Notes: a model not told the origin generated them from the sequence alone. A DNA stretch of 40,205 nucleotides from Gammaproteobacteria bacterium (GCA_022340845.1 JAJDNG010000222.1:1-40205), one strand, 5' to 3'; counted from the stretch's first letter, positions 1 through 8,282 are shown. Translations and numbers: made by a program.

Positions 1-169
1 TGGATTGCAAACAATTAACTGTTAACTGGATCGCAATTGTCCGCTGTCAGGTCCAGTTGCAGCAGAGCATTAGAACTCACAAAATTATACTCAGTAGCGT
101 GCATAAAATTCCAGGCCTCCGGTTATGGCAGGTCGCGGCTATTCATATGTTAAAGCGCAATAAACAGAT

Positions 170-334
170 GTGCACCGGCCGTTCATAACCTCGTTGGGTG
201 TATATGTTGGGGGCAAATGTTTGAACCCGGTCCGGGCTAATTTGGTAAACCACCCTGGTGAATACAGCTGGAGCCGTTATCACACTAACACCCAAAACAA
301 AGCCGACGCGGTGATAACCCGGGACACACTGTAT
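170..334 (+). pseudogene. REP-associated (Y1-type) transposase fragment
   Basis: The translation contains the block LNPVRANLV followed by HPGEYSWSRY, which is the hallmark of IS200-like/REP-associated tyrosine transposases (RAYT). Only this short C-proximal block is recognisable. The HUH motif and the catalytic-tyrosine region are absent upstream, and three extra residues (GGK-like) interrupt the usual join between the YV strand and LNPVRA. The frame drifts after about position 330 into sequence with no family resemblance. This is seen directly. That it is a dead remnant is inference from its size and from the other gene debris up to 4290. Exact ends cannot be set. Confidence 0.7.
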
Positions 335-442
335 GAAAACACGGCAGTACAAAGGCCGCGCAATACTCCCCGGTGTAGTGCGCTTACATTTCGGATACGC
401 AGACAGCAACGCGAGTGCTCTAACAGATCATTCGGCCTTTGA

Positions 443-983
443 TCCGGTGACTAGCCCGCATTTCTCACCAGACGGCCACCACACCTCAAGATTAAATGGA
501 AAAACAAACGATTGTGCAATTCATAGCCTTAACACGCTGTTTTAACTTTCGGCCTATCGCGGTTCTAGCTTGTCTTCGTGTCCGTATGCTTGCGCTTCAC
601 TCAAGTCATAGCTACTGCTATGGCTTTCGCTCCAGAGCGGCACCTACGAACACGAATTCTTCGCCAGCTCCCGCGATCCTGGTGAGAAATGCGGGCTAGC
701 TCTACAGAGCTGAAATCATTGCTCTGCAAGGTTGAAAAAATACCCGATTATAATGCTATGTAATAGGTTTATTCCTTGCTGGAAAATGCTATCTGTCCGG
801 CGCAAGATAAAGTTTCGGTGATTTTTATCAATGCGAGGGGAGAATGATTGAAATAGCATTTTCCTAACTTTGCCAAAGTGCCAGGATTGAGCGAGTCAGA
901 GACTCCTTGAAAATTTGGCAGATGTATACAGTGCGGCGGATGCTAATTGACAAGCGCCGGATAAAAAGCAATGGAGGCCACTT
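443..983. other. Intergenic stretch upstream of the DUF4157 gene
   Basis: I see no supportable gene here; the short open frames have no recognisable motifs. A TATAAT-like -10 hexamer lies at 749-754, but the nearest TTGAAA (732-737) is only 11 bases upstream, so no good promoter pair can be called. The last bases carry a clear ribosome binding site (GGAGG, about 972-976) for the gene starting at 984. Confidence 0.4.
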
Positions 984-3032
984 ATGCGTACATTGGCAAA
1001 AAAAACCAAGAATGCCCAGCAGGACACGCCTGCTAAATCTACCAAGCCCAGTCGAACATCTTGGGGTCAAAGCGGGAATGTTAACGCCATTTTTCAATTT
1101 CAGTACACGAAAGGAAATAAAGCCGCACAGAGATTGCTACGTACTGCAAAAAAGAACGCCGACGCGGGTTCGGTAAATAGCGCGTCAACTGCGCTTGTCG
1201 ACTTCAACAATATACCTGTCTCCCCTGATGTACGTAGTAGAATCCAGCCCAAACTGAAGGTGAATCCCCCAAAGGATCGGTACGAGCAACAAGCGGATCG
1301 GATCGCCGACGATGTGCTGCGACAGCAAACGCCGGAGAAAAGCGAGGTTGTCGCGGAAAACACACTTCAAACCAAAGCCGGATCGAACCGATCGATTACC
1401 GTATCTCCCAATTTCCAACATCGTGTTTCAGCGTTACAAGGCGGCGGACAGCCGCTGCCTCCAACCGAAAGAGCGTTTTTTGAACCGCGATTCGCATCCG
1501 ATTTTTCTCAAGTACGAATTCATAATGATAGCCAGGCGGCCAAAGCGGCCAGAGCGATCAATGCGCATGCTTTTACCTCGGGGCGGGATATCGTTTTCGG
1601 GGGTGGGGAGTATCGACCGGGCACGACTGAGGGTAAGCGTTTATTGGCGCATGAGTTGACTCATGTGGTTCAGCAAAGAAATACCTTCAACAGCGGCATG
1701 AATTCAGCCGAAACCGTACAACGTGATGATATCACTCTAATGAGTATCACGCCTGAGTATGCCAGGGGGCTGTCGGATGGCGATCTCGATGAGCAGATTC
1801 AGGTGCTAATCGAACAAGTTCAAAGCATTGAACCCATGAGCATATCGGCTCCGGAAGGGGAGGAAGTATTCCGGCCCGGTAGCGAAGGCGAGTATGAAGC
1901 TGCTCGCGCCAATCTTGCGGTTCTCCAAGCAGAACGACGGCGAAGAATTGCGGAACGACACAGAAGACACCTAGCGGTGACTCGAACGACCGTAACGCCT
2001 CAGTCCGCCAGCGGGCTATCCGATGAAGACCTCAGAGAACAGATTCGAATCCTGACAGAGCAGATTCAAGGCCTGGAACAATCAAGGTTGACGCCGCTCG
2101 AGTGTGTAGAACTTCCGCTCGAAGAACAAGCTGAACTTGAAACGGCTCGATCTAATCTCGCCATTCTCCAGGCGGAACGGCAGGAAAGAAATCGGGATGT
2201 TACCCAAATAGCCATCACTGCCGTATACGCCACAAGATTGCCGGATGAAGATCTCGAAGAACAGCTCGGTATCCTGGCAGAACAGATTCAATGCCTTGAA
2301 GAGCTAAGAGTGTCATCACTGGAGGGCGAAGCATTTCCGCTTGAAAGCGAAGTGGAATATGAAATCGCCCGATCCAATTACACCATTCTTCACGAAGAAC
2401 GGCGGCGCAGGCGGGCGGAAGGCAGAAGAAGACGCATTCGTGGGGCCGATTGGGGGAGTTTCGCAAGACCTGCCGATATTGATGTCACCATCTCCCTTGA
2501 AGACAGAATAGTGTACATAATGGAAACGCTTGTGGACCAATATAACTACTCAGTTGATGGTGCAGCCGCACTAGTCGGCAATCTTTGGGTGGAATCGGGC
2601 GGTACCTTTGCACCCAATATTCTGGAAGGCGGGAGGTTAGCGCAAACCGGGGAGCCGGCACCTCACAGGGGCGGCGTCGGACTGGTGCAGTGGACCGGTG
2701 GGCGCCGCCGGGCAGTCCTTGGCACCGAACAAGGCGTCGATATTCTTTTCGACATGGATGCCCAAATTGCCTACATGGTCCGAGAACTCCAAGGCACCTA
2801 CGCAGGGGTCAACAATGTACTGAACAATCCTCCCAGCCTGCAATTGGCAACCCGCAGGGTCTTTAGAGATTACGAAACGCCACAACCCGTCGTGGACTGG
2901 AGGCATGCCGTTAACGCGGGTAACCCGGCGGAAATACAAAGAACAGAGCAAAGAATGAATAGGTTTGAGCAGGTGCGAACAAACCGGGCCATTCGGGCAA
3001 GGACTATGTATCTTCACGAGAGTACTGAGTAA
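984..3032 (+). CDS. DUF4157 / three-repeat / phage-type lysozyme protein, candidate eCIS cargo
   Basis: A 682 aa protein in three parts. Residues ~92-115 carry the DRYEQQADRIADDVL linker typical of DUF4157 proteins. Residues ~146-232 are the DUF4157 domain, with GGQPLP, FSQVRIH and the metallopeptidase-like HELTH at 223-227. Residues ~250-480 hold three tandem 75-80 aa repeats, each starting near SGLSDEDLxEQI and ending in an Arg-rich helix, probably coiled coil. Residues ~503-675 resemble the phage-tail lysozyme family (VGNLWVESGG, then GGVGLVQWTGGRRR), with E537 the likely catalytic acid. DUF4157 is known as a marker of cargo or accessory proteins of extracellular contractile injection systems; the lysozyme domain implies peptidoglycan hydrolysis. 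No signal peptide is visible, as expected for eCIS loading. The start is fixed by GGAGG about 8 bases upstream. No injection-system structural gene lies in the window, and the neighbours are gene fragments, so delivery by an eCIS is inference. Confidence 0.85.
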   Translation: MRTLAKKTKNAQQDTPAKSTKPSRTSWGQSGNVNAIFQFQYTKGNKAAQRLLRTAKKNADAGSVNSASTALVDFNNIPVSPDVRSRIQPKLKVNPPKDRYEQQADRIADDVLRQQTPEKSEVVAENTLQTKAGSNRSITVSPNFQHRVSALQGGGQPLPPTERAFFEPRFASDFSQVRIHNDSQAAKAARAINAHAFTSGRDIVFGGGEYRPGTTEGKRLLAHELTHVVQQRNTFNSGMNSAETVQRDDITLMSITPEYARGLSDGDLDEQIQVLIEQVQSIEPMSISAPEGEEVFRPGSEGEYEAARANLAVLQAERRRRIAERHRRHLAVTRTTVTPQSASGLSDEDLREQIRILTEQIQGLEQSRLTPLECVELPLEEQAELETARSNLAILQAERQERNRDVTQIAITAVYATRLPDEDLEEQLGILAEQIQCLEELRVSSLEGEAFPLESEVEYEIARSNYTILHEERRRRRAEGRRRRIRGADWGSFARPADIDVTISLEDRIVYIMETLVDQYNYSVDGAAALVGNLWVESGGTFAPNILEGGRLAQTGEPAPHRGGVGLVQWTGGRRRAVLGTEQGVDILFDMDAQIAYMVRELQGTYAGVNNVLNNPPSLQLATRRVFRDYETPQPVVDWRHAVNAGNPAEIQRTEQRMNRFEQVRTNRAIRARTMYLHESTE

Positions 3033-3398
3033 TAAAGAACATGCCAATGGATTCATACCGTTGGATTCGCAAGGTATGGAAGGCATAATTGAGCTACGAA
3101 GCAGATCTGGACAGATTGTGAAAGCCTAAACCGCCGCGCAGCTTGTTGCATATGGTGGAAAGAAATATGATAGTGTCTGTTTTCAATTTAGCCTAGATCG
3201 CCATTAATGGGTATGTGCTCGTAACAGACACTCAGTATTAATTCCCGATTGCGGACGCTGGCCCACCCACTGCGTGGGCCAACAAGTAGCATATTAGTCT
3301 CGAAGTATTTGATCCAAAGGACGGCATGCATTGTCATAATCAGGTTGGATGTGAGTATACGATGGTCAAGGATGAACAAGTGCCGCGGGAGGCGGCTA
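3033..3398. other. Intergenic stretch with two inverted repeats
   Basis: I see no gene. Two structures are clear. A perfect 10-base inverted repeat, AGTGTCTGTT (3172-3181) and AACAGACACT (3223-3232), encloses 41 bases. A strong hairpin, TGGCCCAC (3259-3266) and GTGGGCCA (3274-3281), has a 7-base loop but no T-run after it. The hairpin could end the DUF4157 transcript or be part of the decayed mobile DNA around it. Confidence 0.4.
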
Positions 3399-3771
3399 GG
3401 GGGGAGCGGTGATCATTGTTGTTTCAACATTCCTATGACCCAATAGACTCTGAATAGTGCGTATATCAATTCCTTTCGCCAAGAGATGACGAGTACCAAA
3501 GGCAGGCGCTTTAGGCGACACTATGTCGCTACGTGTATGGCCCGACATGTTTCGAAATATTTGCTTTCCTTGCAGCCTGTTAAAAAGCTTTGCGTAACGT
3601 TGAAGGAAAAGCGTGCCATCGAGCTTTGTGTGAGGTATCACGCCAGGGGCGAACGACGGTTGAAGGGCAGACACCTTTGCCCGCTCTAACCGTAATGGAC
3701 CTGAGGTCGAAATCAATATCTGTCAGGCGTAAAGTGACGCATTCGCCTATGCGAAGGCCTGTGCCGTCCAT
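3399..3771 (-). pseudogene. Tyrosine recombinase (integrase) remnant, frameshifted
   Basis: On the minus strand one frame (3771 down to about 3675) reads GTGLRIGECVTLRLTDIDFD and then RAGKG, the start of the catalytic domain of integron/XerD-like tyrosine recombinases. It includes the first catalytic Arg in the GLR motif. A second frame continues from the same point with KVSALQPSFAPGV and ends with HLLAKGIDIRTIQSLLGHRNVETTMI, the conserved C-terminal box. The switch of frame right after GKG indicates a frameshift. The HxLR box and the final tyrosine segment (normally IYTH) are degraded or missing, so no active enzyme is expected. The N-terminal core-binding domain is not present. Confidence 0.75.
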
Positions 3772-3902
3772 GATTAAGCCGCTAATCGAGTCGTTCCACT
3801 TATTATTAACCAGCGTTTATTCTACCTCTTGTTGTCACATAACCACAGAAATTGGTTTACAGCGGTTTATCCGTCTGAGGTTTCCTGAAAGGCATTTCCA
3901 TC

Positions 3903-3933
3903 TTCAGTACTCCACGATTTCAGTACTCCACGA
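3903..3933. repeat. Tandem duplication of a 15-base unit
   Basis: TTCAGTACTCCACGA occurs at 3903-3917 and again at 3919-3933 with one base between. It lies in non-coding DNA between the integrase remnant and the methyltransferase stub. Confidence 0.7.
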
Positions 3934-3948
3934 TATAGTAAATCGATA

Positions 3949-4287
3949 GTGTTCAAAGCAACGCCGAACATAAGAATCTATTTCAAGTCATTGCAACTGG
4001 CATCGCAAAAACTGACAGAGCCTCAAGAGTGTCAACGCTTATTGGAACCAGCGGGGCTGGTCGATACCGGCGTGCGGAAAAAGCAGTTAGGCTATCATTT
4101 GCAGTCCGCCGAAGATTGGTGGGCTATAATCTGGAACAGTGGCGCGCGCCGCTTAATCAACCTGTTAGGTGACGATCAGCGGATGCAGTTTCGCATCAAC
4201 CATACTAAACACATTCAGACACTGGCTTCAGACAAGGGTATTTGGTTGGATGTGGAAGTGTTGTATTCATCCGGCGTTGTGGCATAG
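3949..4287 (+). pseudogene. C-terminal stub of a SAM-dependent methyltransferase
   Basis: The reading frame ends with LGYHLQSAEDWWAIIWNSG, a middle block around LLGDDQRMQFRINH, and DKGIWLDVEVL. This matches the C-terminal third of UbiE/arsenite-methyltransferase-like class I methyltransferases, which typically have ARxEWWxxVWxSG-type and GxWLDxxVLxAxG-type ends. The SAM-binding GxGxG Rossmann half is absent; upstream sequence in this frame is unrelated. The family link is from recognition of these blocks. That it is a 5'-truncated relic is inferred from length (about 95 family-like residues) and from the neighbouring integrase debris. Confidence 0.65.
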
Positions 4288-4293
4288 CGCTGT

Positions 4294-4644
4294 TTAGGTG
4301 AATTCATCGATACCGCGCTGTGGCACGTCGGGATTGTCCTCCAGCCGGCGATTGTGATTTTGTTCATCACTGCTACGGCGCAGTTTTTTACGCCGTTCCC
4401 TATGACTTCGAGTGTCGAGTAACACGTTTTCCTGGCGCTGGCGGCGATCACCTTGACGGCGGTCTTTTTTGGTTCGCTGCCGGATGGCGGTGCGGGGTTG
4501 GTGGCCGGCCTGGCGAGGGTTGACGGGTTGAACGGCGTTTGTCTGGGCAGTCGATTTTGCCGGTTGCACAGAGGGTGTGTTTGAGTTTTGAATGCGCGCT
4601 TCGCGCACGGCCATGTCATCTTTGGGTATGTTTATGGATGTCAT
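4294..4644 (-). CDS. Arg-rich conserved hypothetical protein
   Basis: A 116 aa, very basic and polar protein. The second half contains KKDRRQGDRRQRQ, VLLDTRSHRERR and a terminal GIDEFT. I believe short proteins with a DRRxGDRR...LLDTRSxRERR...RGIDxxx layout recur in gammaproteobacteria, but no function is known to me. No membrane segment or signal peptide is seen. The ATG at 4644 is preceded by an AGGTG-like ribosome binding site about 8 bases upstream on the minus strand. The alternative minus-strand frame over the same DNA (4215-4619) lacks these blocks and is rejected. It converges on the methyltransferase stub, 6 bases away. Confidence 0.6.
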   Translation of the reverse strand: MTSINIPKDDMAVREARIQNSNTPSVQPAKSTAQTNAVQPVNPRQAGHQPRTAIRQRTKKDRRQGDRRQRQENVLLDTRSHRERRKKLRRSSDEQNHNRRLEDNPDVPQRGIDEFT

Positions 4645-4818
4645 AAATAAACACCTGGCTGATTCTGTTTGATTCTGGCTGTAAAGCTTTTGAATCGAAT
4701 CGCATCCTTTGGTTCAATTCCACTTTTACTTTAGCATGCTACATTAGTCTGTATCGGCTACCTGGACACATTTTTAAGCTCCGCCTAGAATAGTCGCCTT
4801 TGGGTGTCAGGACAATCC

Positions 4819-5586
4819 ATGCAACTCTCTGTCAAAATAACTGTTTTGTACTTGGTTTTCAGTGCCTTGGTTTTCAGTACATTGGTTTTTAGTGCCAGGA
4901 TAGGCGCTGCCCCGGCTATCGCTGCGCCGGGAAAAATCAGCGGCACGGTCAATTATTGTGACCAAGGTGGCATTTTGGGCATGAAAATTTCCCTATCCGG
5001 AAGGCAAGCTTCCATTTATACCGCCGATGACGGCAAGTTTGTGTTTGAAACTGTGACGGCGGGGCGATATGCGCTGTTTTTTGCCATTGGGGAAAAGCTG
5101 GTCCACATCAGCAATAACATTGACGTGAAAGCTGATGAGACGACCCAGTTGGGCGAGATTGCCTTTTGCGTTGCGGGCCCAAGCGATGCGGCGGGACGAG
5201 AATTGGAGATCATTACCGATTCTCAGTGCGCACCGCAGTCCCAGGTTCCCGAATGTATTGATAATGACAAGGACGGTGTGGCGGCGGCCCGGGATTGTGA
5301 CGATAACAATGAACATGTGAGGCCCGGCGCGCCGGAAGTGTGTGATGGTATTGATAACAACTGCAACGGCAAAATTGACGATTTGGGCACGGTATGGATT
5401 GAGAACGGTGAAGGCATATGCCAACACGGTGCTATCGTCGTGAAATCCTGCAACCGGGGCTTTGCCGATTGTGACGCCAAGCCTGACAATGGCTGTGAGA
5501 TCGATATCATGAATGACAACGATCATTGCGGCGGATGTGGCAATGTGTGCCCGTCCCTGGAGATCTGTGTGGCCGGGATTTGTTAA
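4819..5586 (+). CDS. Secreted MopE-like metal-binding motif protein
   Basis: The protein has about 255 aa from the ATG at 4819, which has AGGA about 7 bases upstream; a GTG at 4804 adds five residues without a better site. A signal peptide with a long hydrophobic core is followed by a carboxypeptidase-regulatory-like beta domain (~35-110: GKISGTVNYC, ADDGKFVFETVTAGRY). Next is the MopE-type metal-binding motif (~150-190: DNDKDGV, DCDDNNEHVRPGAPEVCDGI, DNNCNGKIDD), then a Cys-rich end (NDHCGGCGNVCPSLEICVAGIC) like the short Cys modules common in myxobacterial surface proteins. MopE motifs are known from a copper-binding methanotroph surface protein; here Ca or Cu binding is inference. The modular style suggests acquisition by transfer. 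Confidence 0.8.
   Translation: MQLSVKITVLYLVFSALVFSTLVFSARIGAAPAIAAPGKISGTVNYCDQGGILGMKISLSGRQASIYTADDGKFVFETVTAGRYALFFAIGEKLVHISNNIDVKADETTQLGEIAFCVAGPSDAAGRELEIITDSQCAPQSQVPECIDNDKDGVAAARDCDDNNEHVRPGAPEVCDGIDNNCNGKIDDLGTVWIENGEGICQHGAIVVKSCNRGFADCDAKPDNGCEIDIMNDNDHCGGCGNVCPSLEICVAGIC
4852..4896. repeat. Three in-frame 15-base tandem repeats in a signal peptide
   Basis: Units TTGGTTTTCAGTGCC (4852-4866), TTGGTTTTCAGTACA (4867-4881) and TTGGTTTTTAGTGCC (4882-4896) encode LVFSA, LVFST and LVFSA. They lengthen the hydrophobic core of the signal peptide of the MopE-like protein without breaking frame. Confidence 0.9.
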
Positions 5587-5641
5587 TTTCGCACGGATAT
5601 TGAGTGGAACAGACTATCTTAGTGGCGGCATTGATAATATT

Positions 5642-5718
5642 TTCACCACGAAGCGCACGAAGAACACGAAGGAAAACATTTTTTAACTCTTTGCGTTCTT
5701 GGTGCGTTTGGTGGTGAA
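5642..5718. repeat. CACGAAG-type hairpin element, copy 1 (imperfect)
   Basis: The left arm TTCACCACGAAGCGCACG (from 5642) pairs imperfectly with the right arm ending GTGCGTTTGGTGGTGAA at 5718. The two arms, each about 30 bases, differ at scattered positions and are separated by an A/T-rich loop. It sits between the convergent MopE-like gene and soxB, where it could also act as a bidirectional terminator. It shares CACGAAG units with the copies at 25370 and 39984. Confidence 0.75.
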
Positions 5719-5798
5719 TAATTAAAATTTTTGGTGCCTAAATTCCATGTCACTCTGCATTCCGACACTTGAGTGGCTAAATCAAACCACACTCCGCC

Positions 5799-7556
5799 TC
5801 AGGTTTTGGCAAAGCCCTTGTTGTCTTGCACGTTTTTCACCGTGGGCAGATTCAACTCGTTAATGGCGACCACTTTCTGATCGCGTAAATAGTTCGCGAC
5901 CACATCCCAAATTTTGGGGCCTTGCTGATCTTTATCCATTCCCGCCCAGGCGGCCACGGTGTAGTTTTTGTTGGCCTGAATGGCTTTACCGTTTAATTCC
6001 ATATTGATAATACGCTTGTTGCGCGCCGCCGTGGGGTCAATGGTATAGCTCAAACCACCAATGCGAACCATGTCACCGCCTTGTTGAAAATACGGGTCGT
6101 GGCTGAAACGGTTGTCGGCAATATCTTCCAACACTTCTTTTAAGCGGGCACCGCTCATGTCATTTTTTCGAACTTCCGGGTAGGTGATGGCGGTTTGCGA
6201 CATCAGATCTTCCATGGTGATGATTTGACCCGGAAGCATGGTGGTGCCCCAGCGAAATCCGGGTGAAAACGCGATTTCCGTATCCATGGTGGCCATTAAG
6301 GCATCCACTATGATCTGGTCGAAGGTGCCGTTAAATGTACCGCGACGATACAGCAACTCATTGGTCACTGCCAAAGGCTCTGCCAACTTGGATTCGAATG
6401 GTTTGCGGACCTTGGCGATGTGCGCGGCCATGGTTGCGTCCGCTTCCAGAAAATTGGAAAAAACCGGTACTAAATGAAATTTATAGTCCTGAATTTTGCC
6501 GTTGCGGTAATCAAAGTCCAGCACCGATATGAATTTTCCGGTGGTGCCTGAATTCACCACCAGAGTCATTCCGCCGCGGTTTTTAATTTCCACGGCAATG
6601 GGCACCGCATCGTGAGTATGGCCGCCCAGTATGGCGTCCAGGCCGGATACCCGGCTGGCCATTTTCAAGTCTATGTCCATGCCGTTGTGTGAGAGTAATA
6701 CCACGATCTTGGCCCCATTGCCGCGCGCGTCCTGGATGACTTTTTGCAGCCGCTCTTCATGGATGCCGAATTGCCAGTCAGCGACAAAATGCCGCGGATT
6801 GGCGATGGGGGTATACGGAAAGGCCTGGCCGATGATCGCCACCGGCACATTGTTGATTTCTTTGATGACGTATGGACTAAACACCGGATCTTCGAATTCC
6901 AGATCCACGATATTTTGGGCAACGAAATCAATTTTGCCGGCAAAGTCATTTTCCAACACTTCCATTAAGCGCTCTATGCCATAGGTGAATTCCCAGTGGC
7001 CAGTCATCACATCCACGCCCAGTAATAATGCCGCATCCACCATATCCTGGGCGTTGGTCCATAACGCCGTGGCGGAACCCTGCCAGCTGTCGCCGCCATC
7101 CAGCAATAGTGAGCCGGGGCGTTCCGCCCGCAAGCGCTTGACCAATGTCGCCATGTGGGCAAAGCCGCCGGTTTTGCCGTATTTGACCGCGAGTTCCGGA
7201 AAATCTAAAAAGGTTAGGGCGTACGCTTTGTCGGTTCGGTAGTCGATGTTGTAGCGGTCCAAAAAGTATTTACCCACATAATGCGGCACGCGGTTTTTCA
7301 TCTGCTCCCCGATGCCGAGGTGGATATCGGGCTCGCGATAGAAGGTTGGCGTAAGCTGGGCATGGCAATCCGTGAAATGCAACAACGACACATTGCCAAA
7401 CGAGGGGATGTTGTACATTTCGCTGGGGTTGCTGCGGCCGTCAGGATCAAATGACTTTTCTATGCCGTTGATGCCGTAAGAAGACTTTGGTGCCCACAAT
7501 CCCGTTGCGATGGCAGCGCCCATCAATTGTAAAAACTCGCGTCGTGAAAAGCTCAT
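5799..7556 (-). CDS. soxB: Thiosulfohydrolase SoxB (Tat-exported)
   Basis: A 585 aa protein of the 5'-nucleotidase/metallophosphatase superfamily. It starts with a twin-arginine signal (SRREFLQLMG, residues 4-13). The di-metal site motifs are visible: FTDCH with D63 and H65, DGGDSWQGS, TGHWEFTYG (the SoxB form, Gly-His in place of the nucleotidase Asn-His), LLSHNG and GGHTHD. In the periplasmic Sox pathway SoxB removes sulfate hydrolytically from the cysteine S-thiosulfonate of the SoxYZ carrier. Length and motifs are those of full-length SoxB. A GGGAGA ribosome binding site precedes the ATG. No other sox gene lies in the window, consistent with the scattered sox genes of many gammaproteobacterial sulfur oxidisers. 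Its promoter must lie between 7557 and the terminator at 7717-7745. Confidence 0.95.
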   Translation of the reverse strand: MSFSRREFLQLMGAAIATGLWAPKSSYGINGIEKSFDPDGRSNPSEMYNIPSFGNVSLLHFTDCHAQLTPTFYREPDIHLGIGEQMKNRVPHYVGKYFLDRYNIDYRTDKAYALTFLDFPELAVKYGKTGGFAHMATLVKRLRAERPGSLLLDGGDSWQGSATALWTNAQDMVDAALLLGVDVMTGHWEFTYGIERLMEVLENDFAGKIDFVAQNIVDLEFEDPVFSPYVIKEINNVPVAIIGQAFPYTPIANPRHFVADWQFGIHEERLQKVIQDARGNGAKIVVLLSHNGMDIDLKMASRVSGLDAILGGHTHDAVPIAVEIKNRGGMTLVVNSGTTGKFISVLDFDYRNGKIQDYKFHLVPVFSNFLEADATMAAHIAKVRKPFESKLAEPLAVTNELLYRRGTFNGTFDQIIVDALMATMDTEIAFSPGFRWGTTMLPGQIITMEDLMSQTAITYPEVRKNDMSGARLKEVLEDIADNRFSHDPYFQQGGDMVRIGGLSYTIDPTAARNKRIINMELNGKAIQANKNYTVAAWAGMDKDQQGPKIWDVVANYLRDQKVVAINELNLPTVKNVQDNKGFAKT

Positions 7557-7716
7557 TGGATCTCCCGTTTATTTTTCGCTGCTAAAACTCAGCGTACCGG
7601 GAGTAAATCGGCAGGAATTTGGCTTGCTTTAGGGCGTTTATGCTCGTTGTTGATCTTGATCTTGAGCTGGACGGGCTGGTGAGGCATTGGGGCGAAATAA
7701 TATTGAACTGGCGCAT

Positions 7717-7745
7717 AAAAAAGGCGGAACTTGCCCGCCTTTTTT
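7717..7745 (-). terminator. Rho-independent terminator (bidirectional form)
   Basis: A run of six A is followed by GGCGG (7723-7727), the loop AACTTGC, CCGCC (7735-7739) and a run of T. Because both flanks are homopolymeric it could work on either strand. By position it ends the small minus-strand gene whose stop is at 7772 and insulates soxB. Confidence 0.85.
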
Positions 7746-7771
7746 ACAACTGTCGCCGAAAATTCACTGTG

Positions 7772-8059
7772 TTAAAAAGTGACTCCAACGGCCTTCAGAG
7801 TGTCACCTTCTTCCATGTAGTTCACCATGACACTGCCGCTGGCGCCCTTCAATCCTTCCATGATTTCTTTGTCCGCCGTAAAAGTGATGGGGCTGCGGGA
7901 TTGGGCATCCTGAATAGTGAATGTGCTTTGTTCTGCATTGACGGTCATTAAACTGCCAATATGGGTACTTTTACCAGCCGCATCGCATGCCCAGGCGGTG
8001 CTTGAGGTGAGCACGGCGCACGCCATGGCCAAACCGCTTATCATTGATTTTGAGATCAT
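7772..8059 (-). CDS. Small secreted hypothetical protein
   Basis: A 95 aa protein with a signal peptide (SGLAMACAVLTSSTAWA, probable cleavage after AWA near residue 23). The mature part of about 70 residues reads as alternating beta strands (HIGSLMTVNAEQSTFTIQD, SPITFTADKEI, GSVMVNYMEEGDTLKAVGV). This looks like a small OB-like barrel, similar in style to CusF or DUF5666-type periplasmic proteins. It lacks the Met/His copper ligands of CusF, so metal binding is not supported. It has a strong GGGGGA ribosome binding site upstream of the ATG and its own terminator downstream. The function is unknown. Confidence 0.75.
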   Translation of the reverse strand: MISKSMISGLAMACAVLTSSTAWACDAAGKSTHIGSLMTVNAEQSTFTIQDAQSRSPITFTADKEIMEGLKGASGSVMVNYMEEGDTLKAVGVTF

Positions 8060-8282
8060 ACTGTCCCCCTTTGTAAACAGGATGTGGTTAAAAAACGAGG
8101 TTGTAAAAAATGTGTTCTTGGCGCCCGTAGTCTTAGGAACAAATACTACAAAATATTGTTTAATAACATAGCGAAGTGATTAACGAGTTCAATGAATTAT
8201 GAATGAATTGTTTGGATTTGCAACATCAGATTTTGTACTGGTTTTAATGGATTTTGAGCTGGCCGGATCGCCTATGGCTGGG

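Noticed and set aside
729-760. Sigma70 promoter for the DUF4157 gene
   Set aside because: TTGAAA and TATAAT are present but only 11 bases apart, too close for a functional pair, and 230 bases from the start.
3110-3290. Integron attC site near the integrase relic
   Set aside because: The inverted repeats lack the paired RYYYAAC/GTTRRRY core sites in the right order, and the recombinase relic is too degraded to call it an integron integrase with confidence.
984-4290. A complete contractile injection system locus
   Set aside because: Only a cargo-type gene is present; no sheath, tube, baseplate, spike or AAA genes are found on either strand.
4993-5526. Antisense open frame of 177 aa over the MopE-like gene
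   Set aside because: The sense frame has a signal peptide and a clear metal-binding motif; the antisense frame has neither.
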